Under the pieces are notes generated by a model. The model ran no database searches and was not told the origin of the DNA. It saw nothing but the letters and a program-made list of their open reading frames with translations. Shown here one piece after another: positions 16,116 to 25,872 of a DNA stretch of 35,901 bases. Each line of letters begins with the position of its first letter. Position 1 is the stretch's first letter. The DNA lies in the NCBI GenBank assembly GCA_016208235.1, contig JACQYN010000161.1, forward strand, positions 1 through 35,901. Reading direction: 5' to 3'. Made by a program: the position numbers and the translations under genes. Origin of the DNA: Deltaproteobacteria bacterium (GTDB taxonomy: Bacteria; Desulfobacterota; Desulfobaccia; Desulfobaccales; 0-14-0-80-60-11).

Positions 16116-17531
16116 TTAAAGCACTGTTTTCACTGCAGCCTTGGCCAGTTCCACGATGCGGTCCGGGAAGACCCCGAAGCCCAGGACGATGGCGATCAAG
16201 GCATAGTTCAGGACGCGGATGGGGGTGGACACGGTGATGGGCCCGAGGCTCGGGTCATCGGTGAAATACGAAGCGTAGATCACCCGCAGATAGTAGTATA
16301 GGGAGATGGTGCCGTTCACCGCGCCGATGAGGACCAGCCAGAAGTACCCCTGGCTCATGGCCGAAGTGAAGAGCAGGAGCTTGCCGGTGAAGCCGATGGA
16401 GGGTGGCACGCCTGCCAGGGCGAAGAGGCCGACGATAAGGCTCAGGCTCAACAAGGGGCTGCGGCGCCACAATCCGGCCAATTCCTGGATCTTCAAGTCC
16501 CGGCCGTCTTTGGCCACTTCCGAGATGACCATGAAGACGGTGAAGTTCATTACCAGGTAGGCCAGGGCATAGTAGATGGCGGCTATATACCCAGCCTCTT
16601 TCATGGTGAGGATGCCGATCAAGAAGTAGCCTGCATGGGCGATGGAGGAGTAGGCCAGCAGGCGTTTGAAATCCCTCTGGATGATGGCCACCAGGTTCCC
16701 CAGGGTCATGGAAATGATGGAGAGGATGACCAGGGCCTGGGCGAAGCCGTAGCCGTAACCGGCGCCCAGGGCCACCAGGCGGAGCAATAGGGCCACCGCC
16801 GCGGCCTTGGACGCGGTGGCGATGAAGGTGGTCACCTGATTGGCCGCACCCTGGTAAACATCCGGAGCCCAGAAGTGGAAGGGAAAGACCGAGAGCTTAA
16901 AGAAAAACCCCGCCAGGGCCAGGAGCAGACCCAAAAGGCCGATGGGGCTGGCCACCAGTTGGGGCAACTTCGGCAGAATATCCACAAGATAAGTGCTGCC
17001 CGTGGCCCCGAAGAGATAGCTCAACCCGAAGAGCATCACCCCGGAAGAGACTGCGCCGATGAGGAGGTACTTGATGCCCGCTTCCACGTCGATGCCGTCT
17101 CCCCGGCGCAGGGGCACCAGGATGTAAAGGGAATAGGACGAAAGCTCCAGGGAGACGTAGATGGTGAGGAGTTCCACGGAGCTGACCAGCATCATCATGC
17201 CGATGGTGGTGGTGGTGAGGAATAGATAAAATTCCGCGTGGTAGCGTTCCTCGATGTGGGCCAGGTTATGGGAGATGGTCAACACGAAAAAGAAGGCCAG
17301 GGCCAGGGCGAATTTAAAGATCTGGCTGAAGAGATCCACCCGGTAGGCCTTGAAGAACAACTCCCCTTGCTGGCAGAGGCACAAGCCGGTGACCACCAGG
17401 CCCCCCATGGCCAGGGCCAGGGCGATTTGGTAATCAGCTTTAGGCTCCACCCGGCGTTTCAGGCTGAGGAGAAAGAACACCAGGGCCGCGCCCAAGTAAT
17501 AGAGTTCCGGTCCGAAGAGCATCACGTTCAT
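16116..17531 (-). CDS. nuoN: NADH-quinone oxidoreductase subunit N
   Basis: Antiporter-like proton-pumping membrane subunit of complex I, 471 residues and about 14 predicted helices. Typical stretches: SVELLTIYVSLELSSYSLYIL, GLLLALAGFFFKLSVFPFHFWAPDVYQG with the conserved Lys, and AYSSIAHAGYF. Last gene of the nuo operon, three bases behind nuoM, followed by the bidirectional terminator. Length is normal. Confidence 0.95.
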   Translation of the reverse strand: MNVMLFGPELYYLGAALVFFLLSLKRRVEPKADYQIALALAMGGLVVTGLCLCQQGELFFKAYRVDLFSQIFKFALALAFFFVLTISHNLAHIEERYHAEFYLFLTTTTIGMMMLVSSVELLTIYVSLELSSYSLYILVPLRRGDGIDVEAGIKYLLIGAVSSGVMLFGLSYLFGATGSTYLVDILPKLPQLVASPIGLLGLLLALAGFFFKLSVFPFHFWAPDVYQGAANQVTTFIATASKAAAVALLLRLVALGAGYGYGFAQALVILSIISMTLGNLVAIIQRDFKRLLAYSSIAHAGYFLIGILTMKEAGYIAAIYYALAYLVMNFTVFMVISEVAKDGRDLKIQELAGLWRRSPLLSLSLIVGLFALAGVPPSIGFTGKLLLFTSAMSQGYFWLVLIGAVNGTISLYYYLRVIYASYFTDDPSLGPITVSTPIRVLNYALIAIVLGFGVFPDRIVELAKAAVKTVL

Positions 17532-17534
17532 CTT

Positions 17535-19007
17535 TTACATTCCCTGGAGGAAGGGGACCACCGCGGACTTGATCATGCCCACCATGGTCTGGGGAAAGAT
17601 CCCGAAAAAGACCAGCGTGGCGATGAGCATCATCCGGGGCAGACCCAGAAAGGGGCTGACGTCCTCAAAGTGCACAAACTTGGGATTCGGTTCGTTGAAG
17701 AAAGTGGTTTGCACGACCCGCAGGGCGAAGAGCGCGCCCACCACCAGGGCGGCGATGGCCAAGAGTCCCTGCACCGGGAAGACCTTAACGGTGGCGATGA
17801 AGACCAGCAGTTCCGCCCAGAAGCTGGCCATGCCCGGCACCCCCGCACCGCAGAGCGCGGCAGTAATGAAGAAGGCCGAAGCTACGGGCATGATCTTGGA
17901 GAAGCCACCCAATTCGTGGATGTCCCGGGTGTGGGTGCGGTCATAAATATAGCCCACCGAGGAGAAGAAGAGGGCGGTCATAATGCCGTGGGCGAACATC
18001 TGGAAGACGGAGCCGTTGATGCCGTCAACCGTGCCCGTGGCCAGTCCCAGGCAGACGATGCCCATGTGGGACACGGAAGAGTAACCGATGACGTACTTCA
18101 GATCGGTTTGGGCCAGGCCCACGAAGACCCCGTAAACAATGCCCGTGGTGGCCAACAGCGCCATGAGTTGGGCCCAGTAATGGAAGCCCTCCGGACAGAG
18201 GAACATGGCCACCCGCAGAACCGCGAAGGAGCCCAGCTTCATGAGCACGCCCGCGTGAAGCATACTCACCGCGGTGGGCGCAGCCACGTGGCCCACGGGA
18301 GACCATGTGTGGAGCGGCCAGACCGCAGCCAGCACCCCGAAGCCGAAGAAGAGCAGCACAAAAGCCACCTTCTGGACCCAGGGGGAGAAGTGGACCGCGT
18401 GGAGCTGCAACATGTTGAAGGTGCCCAGGCCGGAGGAGGCGTAAAGCAAAAGAATACCGGGGATAATCAAACCGCTGCCTGCCATCAGGTAGAGGGTCAG
18501 CTTCATGGCCGCGTATTCTTTGCGGGTGGAGCCCCAGACCAGAATCAGGATGTACATGGGGACCACGGCAATCTCATAAAACAGGAAGAACATGAACATG
18601 TCATAGGACATGAAGACGCCGAAGACCCCGGTGACCAGGGCCAGAATCCAGATAAAGAATTCCTTGGTCCGTACTTCCAGCTCCCACATGGTGAGCACGC
18701 CGGTGAAGATGACGATGCCGGTGAGCAGCAGGAGCGGCGCGTTCAGGCCTTCGACGCCCACAAAGTAGGAGATCCCGAAGGTCTTCACCATTTCGTACTT
18801 TTCGACGAACTGCAGTCCTCCCAGACTCTTGTCATAGGCTACGAAGGTATAGATGGAGAGAGCCAGGGAGATGCCCGCGGACACCAGGGAGACGGCCCGG
18901 ATAAGGAACTTCTGCTCCTCCTTGAGCAACAGGAGGATAATCAGGCCCACCAGCGGCGAGATGAGCATGCACGACAATACCGGAAAAGTGGCAGCATGTT
19001 CGGTCAT
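17535..19007 (-). CDS. nuoM: NADH-quinone oxidoreductase subunit M
   Basis: Second antiporter-like subunit, 490 residues, highly hydrophobic. Marks: FLFYEIAVVPMYILILVWG with the conserved Glu, VAFVLLFFGFGVLAAVWPLHTWSP, HVAAPTAVSMLHAGVLMKLG and VIGYSSVSHMG. One base separates it from nuoL upstream and three bases from nuoN downstream. A 607-residue ORF on the opposite strand is its shadow. Confidence 0.96.
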   Translation of the reverse strand: MTEHAATFPVLSCMLISPLVGLIILLLLKEEQKFLIRAVSLVSAGISLALSIYTFVAYDKSLGGLQFVEKYEMVKTFGISYFVGVEGLNAPLLLLTGIVIFTGVLTMWELEVRTKEFFIWILALVTGVFGVFMSYDMFMFFLFYEIAVVPMYILILVWGSTRKEYAAMKLTLYLMAGSGLIIPGILLLYASSGLGTFNMLQLHAVHFSPWVQKVAFVLLFFGFGVLAAVWPLHTWSPVGHVAAPTAVSMLHAGVLMKLGSFAVLRVAMFLCPEGFHYWAQLMALLATTGIVYGVFVGLAQTDLKYVIGYSSVSHMGIVCLGLATGTVDGINGSVFQMFAHGIMTALFFSSVGYIYDRTHTRDIHELGGFSKIMPVASAFFITAALCGAGVPGMASFWAELLVFIATVKVFPVQGLLAIAALVVGALFALRVVQTTFFNEPNPKFVHFEDVSPFLGLPRMMLIATLVFFGIFPQTMVGMIKSAVVPFLQGM

Positions 19008-19008
19008 A

Positions 19009-20985
19009 TCAGCGACCCATCAAGAGATATAGCCCGACCCCAGCCAGGACCAGGACCATGAAGAGCATGTTGAGTTGCACGAACGCGGTCTGGATGAAAG
19101 ACAGCAGGCGGCCGCTGCCGATAGTGGAGAAGGCCACCGCGTCCACGCCGCCGTCCACCACCCGCCGGTCGTTATAAGTGAAGATCCGGGAAAAGGTGCC
19201 GTAGATGAAAGTGTTGAGGAACCAGCGCCAGAAATGGTCCATATACCATTTCTGGATGAAAAAGTTCTCCAGGGCCGGGAACTTCTTGATGAAGCCCTGC
19301 CACTTGGCCTTGGGAGAGCCCCAGTCGAGCCAGGCCACGCCGATGCCCCCCAGGGCGCAACCCACCGCGGAGAAGAGGAGCATATAGTTCATGTCGTGGG
19401 GATGGGATTCGCCCAGGAGGAACTTCTCCAGGGGGGTCTGCAAGAATCCCAGGACCAGGGTGAAACCGGCCAGCACTATCAGAGGGAAGGACATGACCCA
19501 GGGGACGCCGTGGTGTTCGTCATGCCCGCCGGGGGCATCATCATCATGGGCCCCATGCCCGTGCCCGCCCGGTTCCCGCACGTAATACTCCTGCCACACC
19601 GGATCATCGTCTTTGCGGGGAAAGAGGAGGACGAAGATCACCCGGAAGGTGTAGTACGCGGTGAGGAAAGCCCCGAAGAGGGCCAGGCCGACCCACATCT
19701 TGTTGGGCAGGTGCCACAACTGGGCCAGGATGGCTTCCTTGCTGAAGAAGCCGGAGAAGGGGAAGATTCCCGACAGGGCCAGGGCGCCGATGGTGACTGT
19801 GATCATGGGGATGGCCAGTTTGCGGCCCCCGTCTTTGCTCATGACGAAAAAGTCATTGGTCCCGAAGTGGTGGATAAAGACGCCGGCGCAGAGAAAGAGC
19901 AGCGCCTTAAAGGCCGCATGGGTGGTGAGATGATAGTAACCGGCGAACAGGGTGCTGCCGCCCAGGGCCGCGGCCGACAGGCCCATGGCCATGAACCCCA
20001 ATTGGCTCACCGTGGAGTAGGCCCAAACCTGCTTTATGTCCTTAGCCACCATGCCGATGGTGGAGGAGAGCAGCAGGGTGATGGTGGAGATGACCAGGAC
20101 CACCGACATGGCGGTGACGGAGGCGGCAAAGAGGGGGAAGAGCCGGGTTATGAGATAGATACCGGCAGCCACCATGGTGGCGGAATGCAGCAGCGCGGAG
20201 ACCGGCGTGGGACCTTCCATGGCATCCGGCAGCCAGACATGGATGGGGAACTGCGCGCTTTTGCCGGACACACCGCAGAAGATGAGCAGGGCGCAGAGGG
20301 TGACCTGGGCTTCCGTCAACTTGTGGGTGAGAGCGGCGTTATTGATGTCAAAAATGCCGAGACCGAAGATATTGAGATCCTTCAAAAAGAAGGTGAGGAA
20401 GACCAGACCCATAAAGAAGCCGATGTCCCCGAAGCGGGTGACCACAAAGGCTTTCTTGCCGGCTTCGGAAGCGGAGAACTTCTCATACCAGAAGCCGATT
20501 AAGAGATAAGACGCCAGACCCACCAATTCCCAAGAGATGAACAATTGAAGCATGCCGCTGGCCGAGACCAAGCTCAACATGGACATGCCGAAGAGAGACA
20601 AGTCGGCAAAAAAGCGGGCAAACCCCGGGTCCCCCTCCATGTAGCCGATGGAGTAAATCTGGATCAGCCAACTGATGGTGGCGACGATGGCCAACATCAA
20701 CAGGCTCACCGGATCGAGAAGAAAGCCGAAGGGGACGATGACCGCGTCCGACACCAGCCAGTTGACCTGGGTGACGATGGGCTTGGCCATGGTGACCGCG
20801 TCCTTTAGCCTAAAGAACAACGACCAGGCCAGAATCAGGGGAATGGTGGAGCAGGTCAAGGAAATGGCCAGGGAGAGTTTGTGTCTTCTCCAGGTAAAGA
20901 TCATGATTACCGCGAAGGACAGGAGCGGTAAGGCAACAATGAGCAAACAGGACAGGAAATTGGGATCACACGCGCCCATGATCAA
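19009..20985 (-). CDS. nuoL: NADH-quinone oxidoreductase subunit L
   Basis: Distal antiporter-like subunit with the long lateral helix, 658 residues. Marks: FISWELVGLASYLLIGFW, SGKSAQFPIHVWLPDAMEGPTPVSALLHSATMV and WAYSTVSQLGFM. At about residues 470-492 there is a His/Asp/Gly-rich loop (GHGHGAHDDDAPGGHDEHHG) between membrane helices, which might bind metal. Similar His-rich loops occur in some other NuoL proteins. The ATG overlaps the nuoK stop by four bases. GTG or TTG is not needed here. Confidence 0.96.
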   Translation of the reverse strand: MIMGACDPNFLSCLLIVALPLLSFAVIMIFTWRRHKLSLAISLTCSTIPLILAWSLFFRLKDAVTMAKPIVTQVNWLVSDAVIVPFGFLLDPVSLLMLAIVATISWLIQIYSIGYMEGDPGFARFFADLSLFGMSMLSLVSASGMLQLFISWELVGLASYLLIGFWYEKFSASEAGKKAFVVTRFGDIGFFMGLVFLTFFLKDLNIFGLGIFDINNAALTHKLTEAQVTLCALLIFCGVSGKSAQFPIHVWLPDAMEGPTPVSALLHSATMVAAGIYLITRLFPLFAASVTAMSVVLVISTITLLLSSTIGMVAKDIKQVWAYSTVSQLGFMAMGLSAAALGGSTLFAGYYHLTTHAAFKALLFLCAGVFIHHFGTNDFFVMSKDGGRKLAIPMITVTIGALALSGIFPFSGFFSKEAILAQLWHLPNKMWVGLALFGAFLTAYYTFRVIFVLLFPRKDDDPVWQEYYVREPGGHGHGAHDDDAPGGHDEHHGVPWVMSFPLIVLAGFTLVLGFLQTPLEKFLLGESHPHDMNYMLLFSAVGCALGGIGVAWLDWGSPKAKWQGFIKKFPALENFFIQKWYMDHFWRWFLNTFIYGTFSRIFTYNDRRVVDGGVDAVAFSTIGSGRLLSFIQTAFVQLNMLFMVLVLAGVGLYLLMGR

Positions 20986-21302
20986 CCCCTAAGCTCAGTG
21001 GCGTGTTCGATGTTGATGGACTTGAGCTTCCGGTACACGGCCACGATGATGCTCAAGGCGATGGCGGCCTCAGCGGCGGCCACGGCCATAATGAATAAGG
21101 CAATGACCTGGCCCACCGCGGGGTGGGGAGCCAGGAAGCGGTTAAAGGCCATAAAATTGATGCTTGCGGCGTTGAGGATGAGCTCCACGGAGATCAAGAT
21201 GGCGATCAGGGAGCGTCGGGCCAATACCCCATACAGGCCGATGGCAAAAAGGAGCAGGGCCAGGTAGAGGTAGGTTTCCAGTTGATTGAAGACCAGCATC
21301 AT
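20982..21302 (-). CDS. nuoK: NADH-quinone oxidoreductase subunit K
   Basis: Small membrane subunit of 106 residues with three helices. Conserved: YLYLALLLFAIGLYGVLARR, the Glu of ISVELILNAASINFMAF, and AAAEAAIALSIIVAVYR. These Glu residues belong to the proton path. It overlaps nuoL by four bases and lies 12 bases from nuoJ. Confidence 0.96.
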   Translation of the reverse strand: MMLVFNQLETYLYLALLLFAIGLYGVLARRSLIAILISVELILNAASINFMAFNRFLAPHPAVGQVIALFIMAVAAAEAAIALSIIVAVYRKLKSINIEHATELRG

Positions 21303-21314
21303 GGACCTCGAAAA

Positions 21315-21845
21315 TTAAGAGCTGCCGCGGCCGCCCCGGGCAATGACGATGGCGCCCAGCATAGCCACCAATAAGAGTAAGGAGACTACTTCAAAGATCA
21401 GGGAGTAATTGGTGAGCAGGTAATGGCCTATGGTGGTGACGGACCAATCCGTGCTCCGCTCGGCCGCGGGGACCCATTTGGTCTTCTTGGTTAAGAGGAG
21501 CAAAAAGATGAAGACCAGGCCCGAGCCGGCCATGGCGCCCAGGATTTTCGTGAACTTCCGGGGGGGCCGGGGCAGGTAGAGAGGCTCGGAGAGCATAATA
21601 GCAAAGCAAATGGCGATGCAGATGGCTCCCACGTAGATGAGGATTTCCATCAGCGCCACAAAGGGGCTGTTGAGGTAGAGGAACAGCCCGGCCACGCCGA
21701 TCAGGGACATGGCCAGTCCCAGGACGTTGTGGAAGATGTTGCGCGCGGCCACGGCGATGAGGGCGCCCACCAGAGTCACCGCCACCACCACGAAAAAGGC
21801 GATGGTGGCAATTCCCTGAGGGGAAAGAAAACCGGGGAAGTTCAT
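21315..21845 (-). CDS. nuoJ: NADH-quinone oxidoreductase subunit J
   Basis: Membrane subunit of 176 residues with about five helices. Marks: NIFHNVLGLAMSLIGVAGLFLYLNSPFVALMEILIYVGAI, which includes the conserved pi-bulge helix of the family. The ATG overlaps the nuoI stop by four bases (ATGA). Confidence 0.95.
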   Translation of the reverse strand: MNFPGFLSPQGIATIAFFVVVAVTLVGALIAVAARNIFHNVLGLAMSLIGVAGLFLYLNSPFVALMEILIYVGAICIAICFAIMLSEPLYLPRPPRKFTKILGAMAGSGLVFIFLLLLTKKTKWVPAAERSTDWSVTTIGHYLLTNYSLIFEVVSLLLLVAMLGAIVIARGGRGSS

Positions 21846-22438
21846 TCTTTCACCTCCTCAGCGGGCGCAGGCTTTTTCGCGGCCGCGGCCTTGGCTTTGG
21901 CTTCTTTTTCCCTGGCCTCTTTGGCCGCGGCTTCGGCAGCAGCCGCAGCCGCGATCTCCTCTGCCGTGGGAACCGGAGTAATGGGCACCCCGGCGGCCTT
22001 CTGCCTCTGTTGCAAGAGAATCAGGTGGTCAATGACCGCATCTTCCCGGCGATAGCCCGCCAGGCGGTATTCCGCGGAGTATTCCAGGGCCGTGGTGGGG
22101 CAGACCTCGATGCACAGGCCGCAGAGGCTGCAGTAATAGTGCTCGTGGACGTACTTGACGCCTCTTTTTTGTTTTTCGCCCGGGAACTTGGCCCCTTCCA
22201 CGGCGATGAGCTGGGAGGGGCAGATGCGGGAGCACATCTCACAGGCGATGCACCGATGGGTCTGGGTCTCGGGATCGAGGATGAGCTGGGGATAGCCCCG
22301 GTAAGCCGGGCTCATCTGGATCTTTTCCCGAGGATATTGGACGGTGACGATGGGTTTGGTGAAATAGCGGATGGTGACCGCCATGCCCGCCAGGAGGCTC
22401 CAGAAACCCACCAGAATCTCTTTAACGTAGGTCATCAT
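21842..22438 (-). CDS. nuoI: NADH-quinone oxidoreductase subunit I
   Basis: Peripheral-arm iron-sulfur subunit carrying two 4Fe-4S clusters (N6a/N6b type): C63-C66-C69-C73 in CIACEMCSRICP and C103-C106-C109-C113 in CSLCGLCIEVCP. The core is of normal size. The last 50 residues are an added Ala/Glu/Lys-rich tail (AAAAAEAAAKEAREKEAKAK), probably a charged helix, not needed for cluster binding. It is separated from nuoH by 32 bases. Confidence 0.95.
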   Translation of the reverse strand: MMTYVKEILVGFWSLLAGMAVTIRYFTKPIVTVQYPREKIQMSPAYRGYPQLILDPETQTHRCIACEMCSRICPSQLIAVEGAKFPGEKQKRGVKYVHEHYYCSLCGLCIEVCPTTALEYSAEYRLAGYRREDAVIDHLILLQQRQKAAGVPITPVPTAEEIAAAAAAEAAAKEAREKEAKAKAAAAKKPAPAEEVKE

Positions 22439-22470
22439 TGCTGTTCAACCTTCATTTAAGGCACGGTTCC

Positions 22471-23442
22471 TCAAAAGATTTTCAATGCCAGGGCGGTAAG
22501 CAGCAGATTGACAAAGGACAAGGGAATCAAAATCTTCCAGGCAAAGGTGACCAACTGGTCGAAACGCACCCGGGGGAAGGTCCAACGGAACCACATGATC
22601 AGGAAGATGAGGGCGTAAACCTTGATCAGGAACCAGACCACCCCGGGGAGGATGGGTCCCCGCCAGCCGCCCAAGAAGAGGACAGCAGCCACCGCGGAGA
22701 CAATGAACATGTTGGTGTATTCGGCGAGAAAGAAAAGGGCGAAGCGCATGCCGCTATACTCGGTATGAAAACCGGCGACCAACTCGGATTCAGCTTCAGG
22801 CAGATCAAAGGGCGTCCGATTGGTCTCCGCGGTGGCACAAATAATATAAAGAATAAACGCCAGGGGCTGCACCAGGATAAACCAGTAACGGCCCTGGGCG
22901 GTGACGATGTCCGTGAGCTTGAAAGAGCCCACCATGAGGATGATGCTCATCACCGTGACCAGCAGCGGGATCTCATAGGCGATGTTCTGGGCCACGGAGC
23001 GGATGGCCCCGAAGACCGAGTACTTGTTGTTGGAGGCCCAACCGGCCATGAGAATAGCCAGGACGGTGAGGGTGGAGAAGGCCAGGATAAGAACGATCCC
23101 CACGTTCATATCCTTGATGATCATGGTCTGGGAGAAGGGGATCACCAGGAAGGTAAGGAGCACCGGCAGAAAAACCACGATGGGGGCCAGGTAATAGATG
23201 GGCCGGTCCACCTCTTCCGGGGTGATCAGCTCCTTGCCCATGAGCTTTACGGCGTCGGCGATGGTCTGGATGGCGCCGTGCCAGCCCACTTCCATGGGGC
23301 CGGGGCGGAGCTGCATATGGGCGGAGACTTTGCGCTCCATCCAGATGAGGAACAAGGCGTTCACCGAGACCAGGGCGATGACCGCGATGAGGCCCACGAT
23401 CATCCTTACCCCTTCTATTCCCAAATGCGTTAGCAAATCCAT
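22471..23442 (-). CDS. nuoH: NADH-quinone oxidoreductase subunit H
   Basis: Membrane subunit that joins the quinone site to the proton pumps; 323 residues, about eight helices. Marks: [46 protein letters not shown] and the closing [18 protein letters not shown]. All acidic loop residues typical of the family are visible. It lies 20 bases after nuoD. Confidence 0.96.
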   Translation of the reverse strand: MDLLTHLGIEGVRMIVGLIAVIALVSVNALFLIWMERKVSAHMQLRPGPMEVGWHGAIQTIADAVKLMGKELITPEEVDRPIYYLAPIVVFLPVLLTFLVIPFSQTMIIKDMNVGIVLILAFSTLTVLAILMAGWASNNKYSVFGAIRSVAQNIAYEIPLLVTVMSIILMVGSFKLTDIVTAQGRYWFILVQPLAFILYIICATAETNRTPFDLPEAESELVAGFHTEYSGMRFALFFLAEYTNMFIVSAVAAVLFLGGWRGPILPGVVWFLIKVYALIFLIMWFRWTFPRVRFDQLVTFAWKILIPLSFVNLLLTALALKIF

Positions 23443-23462
23443 AAGTCGCTCGCAGAAGGTTC

Positions 23463-24575
23463 TTACCGGTCGATTTCCGGGATGACCACGTCAATGGAAC
23501 CGAGGATGGCCACCACGTCGGCCACAAGGTTGTCCTTAAAGCTCTCCACCATGAGGCTTAAGTTGGAAAAGGACGGGACCCGCAGTTTGATCCGGTAGGG
23601 TTTGATATCCCCGTTACTGACGATGTAGGTGCCGAATTCGCCCCGGGCGGTCTCCACGGCCTGGTAGACTTCTCCAGCCGCGGGTTTCAGGCGCTTGGGC
23701 ACCTTCTCCGCCATGATGGGGCCGTTGGGGAGCTTGTTCAGGGCCTGTTCAATGATGCGGCAGCTCTGCTCCATCTCCCGGAGGCGGACGATATAACGGT
23801 CGTAGATGTCGCCGTTGTCGCCGATGGGAATCTCAAAGTCGAACAAGGGATAGGCGGAGTAAGGCTCGCTTTTACGGATGTCATAGGGGATGCCGCTCCC
23901 CCGGAGGCTGGGGCCGGTGATCCCGTAAAGCTGGCACTGCTCCTTGGTGAAGACGCCCACCCCTTTGGCCCGGTGGATAAAAATGACGTTTTTGGTCACC
24001 AGGTTGTGGTAATCCACCCAACGGCTGCGCAGCCGCTTGATGAAGGTCCGGACCCCGGAGATGAAATCATCGTCGATATCCTTGGGCACCCCGCCGAAGC
24101 GGAAAAAGCAATAGGTGAGGCGGGAGCCGGTGATGCGGTCCAGGAGGTCCAGGATGTGCTCCCGGTCGTCGAAGCAGTAAAGGAAGGGGGTGAAGGCCCC
24201 CAGGTCCATGAGATAGGCGCCGAACCAGAGCAGGTGGGAGGTGATGCGGTTGAGTTCGTTGGTGATCACCCGGATGAACTCGGCCCGTTCCGGCACGGTG
24301 ACGCCGATGAGCTTTTCCACGGCCATGCAGTAACCGTGGTTGAAGGCCAGGGCGTGGAGGTAGTCCACCCGGCCCATGTTGGGCAAGAATTGGTGATAGT
24401 TGCGGTTTTCGGCCATGTGCTCGTGGGCCCGGTGGCCGTAGCCGATGACCGGTTCCGCAGAGGCGATGTATTCCCCGTCCATCTCCAATAGGACCCGCAA
24501 GACCCCGTGGGTGCTGGGATGCTGGGGGCCCAGGTTGAGGACAAAGGTCTTTTCTTCGATTCCTGAGGTGATCAT
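23463..24575 (-). CDS. nuoD: NADH-quinone oxidoreductase subunit D
   Basis: The 49-kDa-type quinone-site subunit, related to hydrogenase large subunits, 370 residues. Marks: [16 protein letters not shown] with the quinone-binding His, the [16 protein letters not shown] block, [18 protein letters not shown], and the end [17 protein letters not shown]. It is not fused to nuoC. Its ATG overlaps the nuoC stop by four bases. Confidence 0.96.
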   Translation of the reverse strand: MITSGIEEKTFVLNLGPQHPSTHGVLRVLLEMDGEYIASAEPVIGYGHRAHEHMAENRNYHQFLPNMGRVDYLHALAFNHGYCMAVEKLIGVTVPERAEFIRVITNELNRITSHLLWFGAYLMDLGAFTPFLYCFDDREHILDLLDRITGSRLTYCFFRFGGVPKDIDDDFISGVRTFIKRLRSRWVDYHNLVTKNVIFIHRAKGVGVFTKEQCQLYGITGPSLRGSGIPYDIRKSEPYSAYPLFDFEIPIGDNGDIYDRYIVRLREMEQSCRIIEQALNKLPNGPIMAEKVPKRLKPAAGEVYQAVETARGEFGTYIVSNGDIKPYRIKLRVPSFSNLSLMVESFKDNLVADVVAILGSIDVVIPEIDR

Positions 24576-25036
24576 TTTGGCGCTTCCGCTTTGGTTTCCC
24601 CCTCCGCGGCAAATTCTTTCCGCAGGGGGTGGATCTCGGCATCCTCGGGGAGCAGCAGGCGCTTCAGGTTGGGATGGCCGGCAAACTTGATGCCGAACAG
24701 GTCGTATACCTCCCTTTCGTACCAGTCAGCCGCGGGGAATACGTGGCTGATGGTGGGGGCTTCGGCCCCCTCAGGCAGGGTGGCGCGGACCGCAGTGCGG
24801 CAGAGTTCGTAGAAGTTGGCAAAGTGATAGACCAGGGTGAAGGCCTCCCGGGAGGTGTGCACCGCGGTGAAGGACTCCAGGAAGCAGCCCTCTTTTAGCA
24901 TGGCCTGGGCCACCGCGGGCATCTGCTCGGGCTTGGCCGTGACTTCCAGATGATAGCCCGTCTTGGCGTATTCCCCGGGTGCGACCTTTTCCAGGTTCAG
25001 GGGCGACAGGGCCTTGGGGATACTATCGGTTAGCAT
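24572..25036 (-). CDS. nuoC: NADH-quinone oxidoreductase subunit C
   Basis: The 30-kDa-type subunit of the peripheral arm, 154 residues, normal for the unfused form. The family signature [20 protein letters not shown] is present near the C terminus, followed by LKRLLLPED. Its ATG lies inside the end of nuoB (14-base overlap). Confidence 0.95.
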   Translation of the reverse strand: MLTDSIPKALSPLNLEKVAPGEYAKTGYHLEVTAKPEQMPAVAQAMLKEGCFLESFTAVHTSREAFTLVYHFANFYELCRTAVRATLPEGAEAPTISHVFPAADWYEREVYDLFGIKFAGHPNLKRLLLPEDAEIHPLRKEFAAEGETKAEAPK

Positions 25037-25523
25037 CGCGGAACTTCCTCAACCGGCCCCGTTTGGTGATCTTTTCTTCCAGGAGCAGGATGCCTTCGAT
25101 CAGGCCCTCGGGCCGGGGCGGGCAGCCGGGCACGTAAACGTCCACGGGGATGATCAGGTCAGCTCCGGGCACAATGGCGTACTGATTCTCATAATAAAAA
25201 GGACCGCCGGAGATGGCGCAGTTGCCCATGGCGATCACCCATTTGGGCGCGGGCATCTGGTCCCAGAGGCGGACAATGGCCGGGGCCATTTTCTTGGAGA
25301 TGGTGCCGGCCACAATCATCAAGTCCGATTGCCGGGGCGATGGCCGAAAGACCCCGGCTCCGAACCGGTCCAGATCGAACCGGGCCGCGCCCGCAGCCAT
25401 CATTTCGATGGCGCAGCAGGCCAAGCCGAAGGTCAGGGGCCACAAGGAGTTGGCCCGGGCCAGATTCAGGGCCTCTTCCAGGAGGCCCAGATGGATTAAG
25501 GGTGCACCTGTTTTCGTTTCCAA
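25023..25523 (-). CDS. nuoB: NADH-quinone oxidoreductase subunit B
   Basis: The PSST-type subunit that holds cluster N2 next to the quinone site. Cluster cysteines are visible: C36 and C37 in [12 protein letters not shown]102 in GNCAISGG and C134 in [10 protein letters not shown] (counted from the TTG). The ORF-track start at 25592 adds residues unlike the family and lies in nuoA. I choose TTG at 25523, seven bases behind GGGGGG, giving 166 residues. A GTG at 25541 is possible. The 5' end overlaps the truncated nuoA. Confidence 0.92.
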   Translation of the reverse strand: METKTGAPLIHLGLLEEALNLARANSLWPLTFGLACCAIEMMAAGAARFDLDRFGAGVFRPSPRQSDLMIVAGTISKKMAPAIVRLWDQMPAPKWVIAMGNCAISGGPFYYENQYAIVPGADLIIPVDVYVPGCPPRPEGLIEGILLLEEKITKRGRLRKFRDANR

Positions 25524-25735
25524 CTGAAAACCCCCCTGCACCAGGCATCGGCTACTTGGATCCAGGCGCTGCCGATGGCCGGCATGCCGCATTCATAGAT
25601 CGAATCCCGGGCTGGACCGAAACTCCGGGGCGCGATCAGGAAGGCGATAATGAGGGGGCCCATAGCGAACAGGGCCGCGGCCAGCAGGTAAACCAGAACG
25701 AAGGAAAAGTCGCTCAAGGCCTCAGGGATTTCCAA
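25496..25735 (-). pseudogene. nuoA: Truncated NADH-quinone oxidoreductase subunit A
   Basis: NuoA is normally 115-135 residues with three membrane helices. Here only the first part is present: helix 1 (FVLVYLLAAALFAMGPLIIAFLIA) and the conserved loop [16 protein letters not shown]. After that the frame leaves the family ([18 protein letters not shown]) and stops inside nuoB, so helices 2 and 3, including the usual FALLFLIFDVE block, are missing. Start appears to be TTG after AAGGAG and GGGGC. First gene of the operon. Either a real deletion or an assembly error. A complete copy may exist elsewhere in the genome. Confidence 0.8.
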
Positions 25736-25775
25736 TGCCCCTAATCTCCTTGTGCTTTTTTTAACAACCTTGGCT

Positions 25776-25805
25776 TTTATACCCCGCTGGCAAAAATTTA
25801 GTCAA
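25776..25805 (-). promoter_or_regulatory. Predicted sigma-70 promoter of the nuo operon
   Basis: On the minus strand TTGACT (25800-25805), 18 bases, TATAAA (25776-25781), about 40 bases before the nuoA start. Very close to consensus, which fits a highly expressed operon. Confidence 0.7.
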
Positions 25806-25872
25806 GGGTTTTTTTCTGCACACCTGGAAAAATCTCCTTGCCCCTGGACCAAGGGCGGAGTAAGAAGGGATT

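Noticed and set aside
17238-19061. 607-residue plus-strand ORF
   Set aside because: Runs antisense over nuoM and part of nuoN. Composition is rich in His, Gly, Gln and Glu, as expected from reading the opposite strand of hydrophobic GC-rich genes.
19075-20502. 475-residue plus-strand ORF
   Set aside because: Antisense shadow of nuoL with no family motifs.
22438-23433. 331-residue plus-strand ORF
   Set aside because: Antisense shadow of nuoH.
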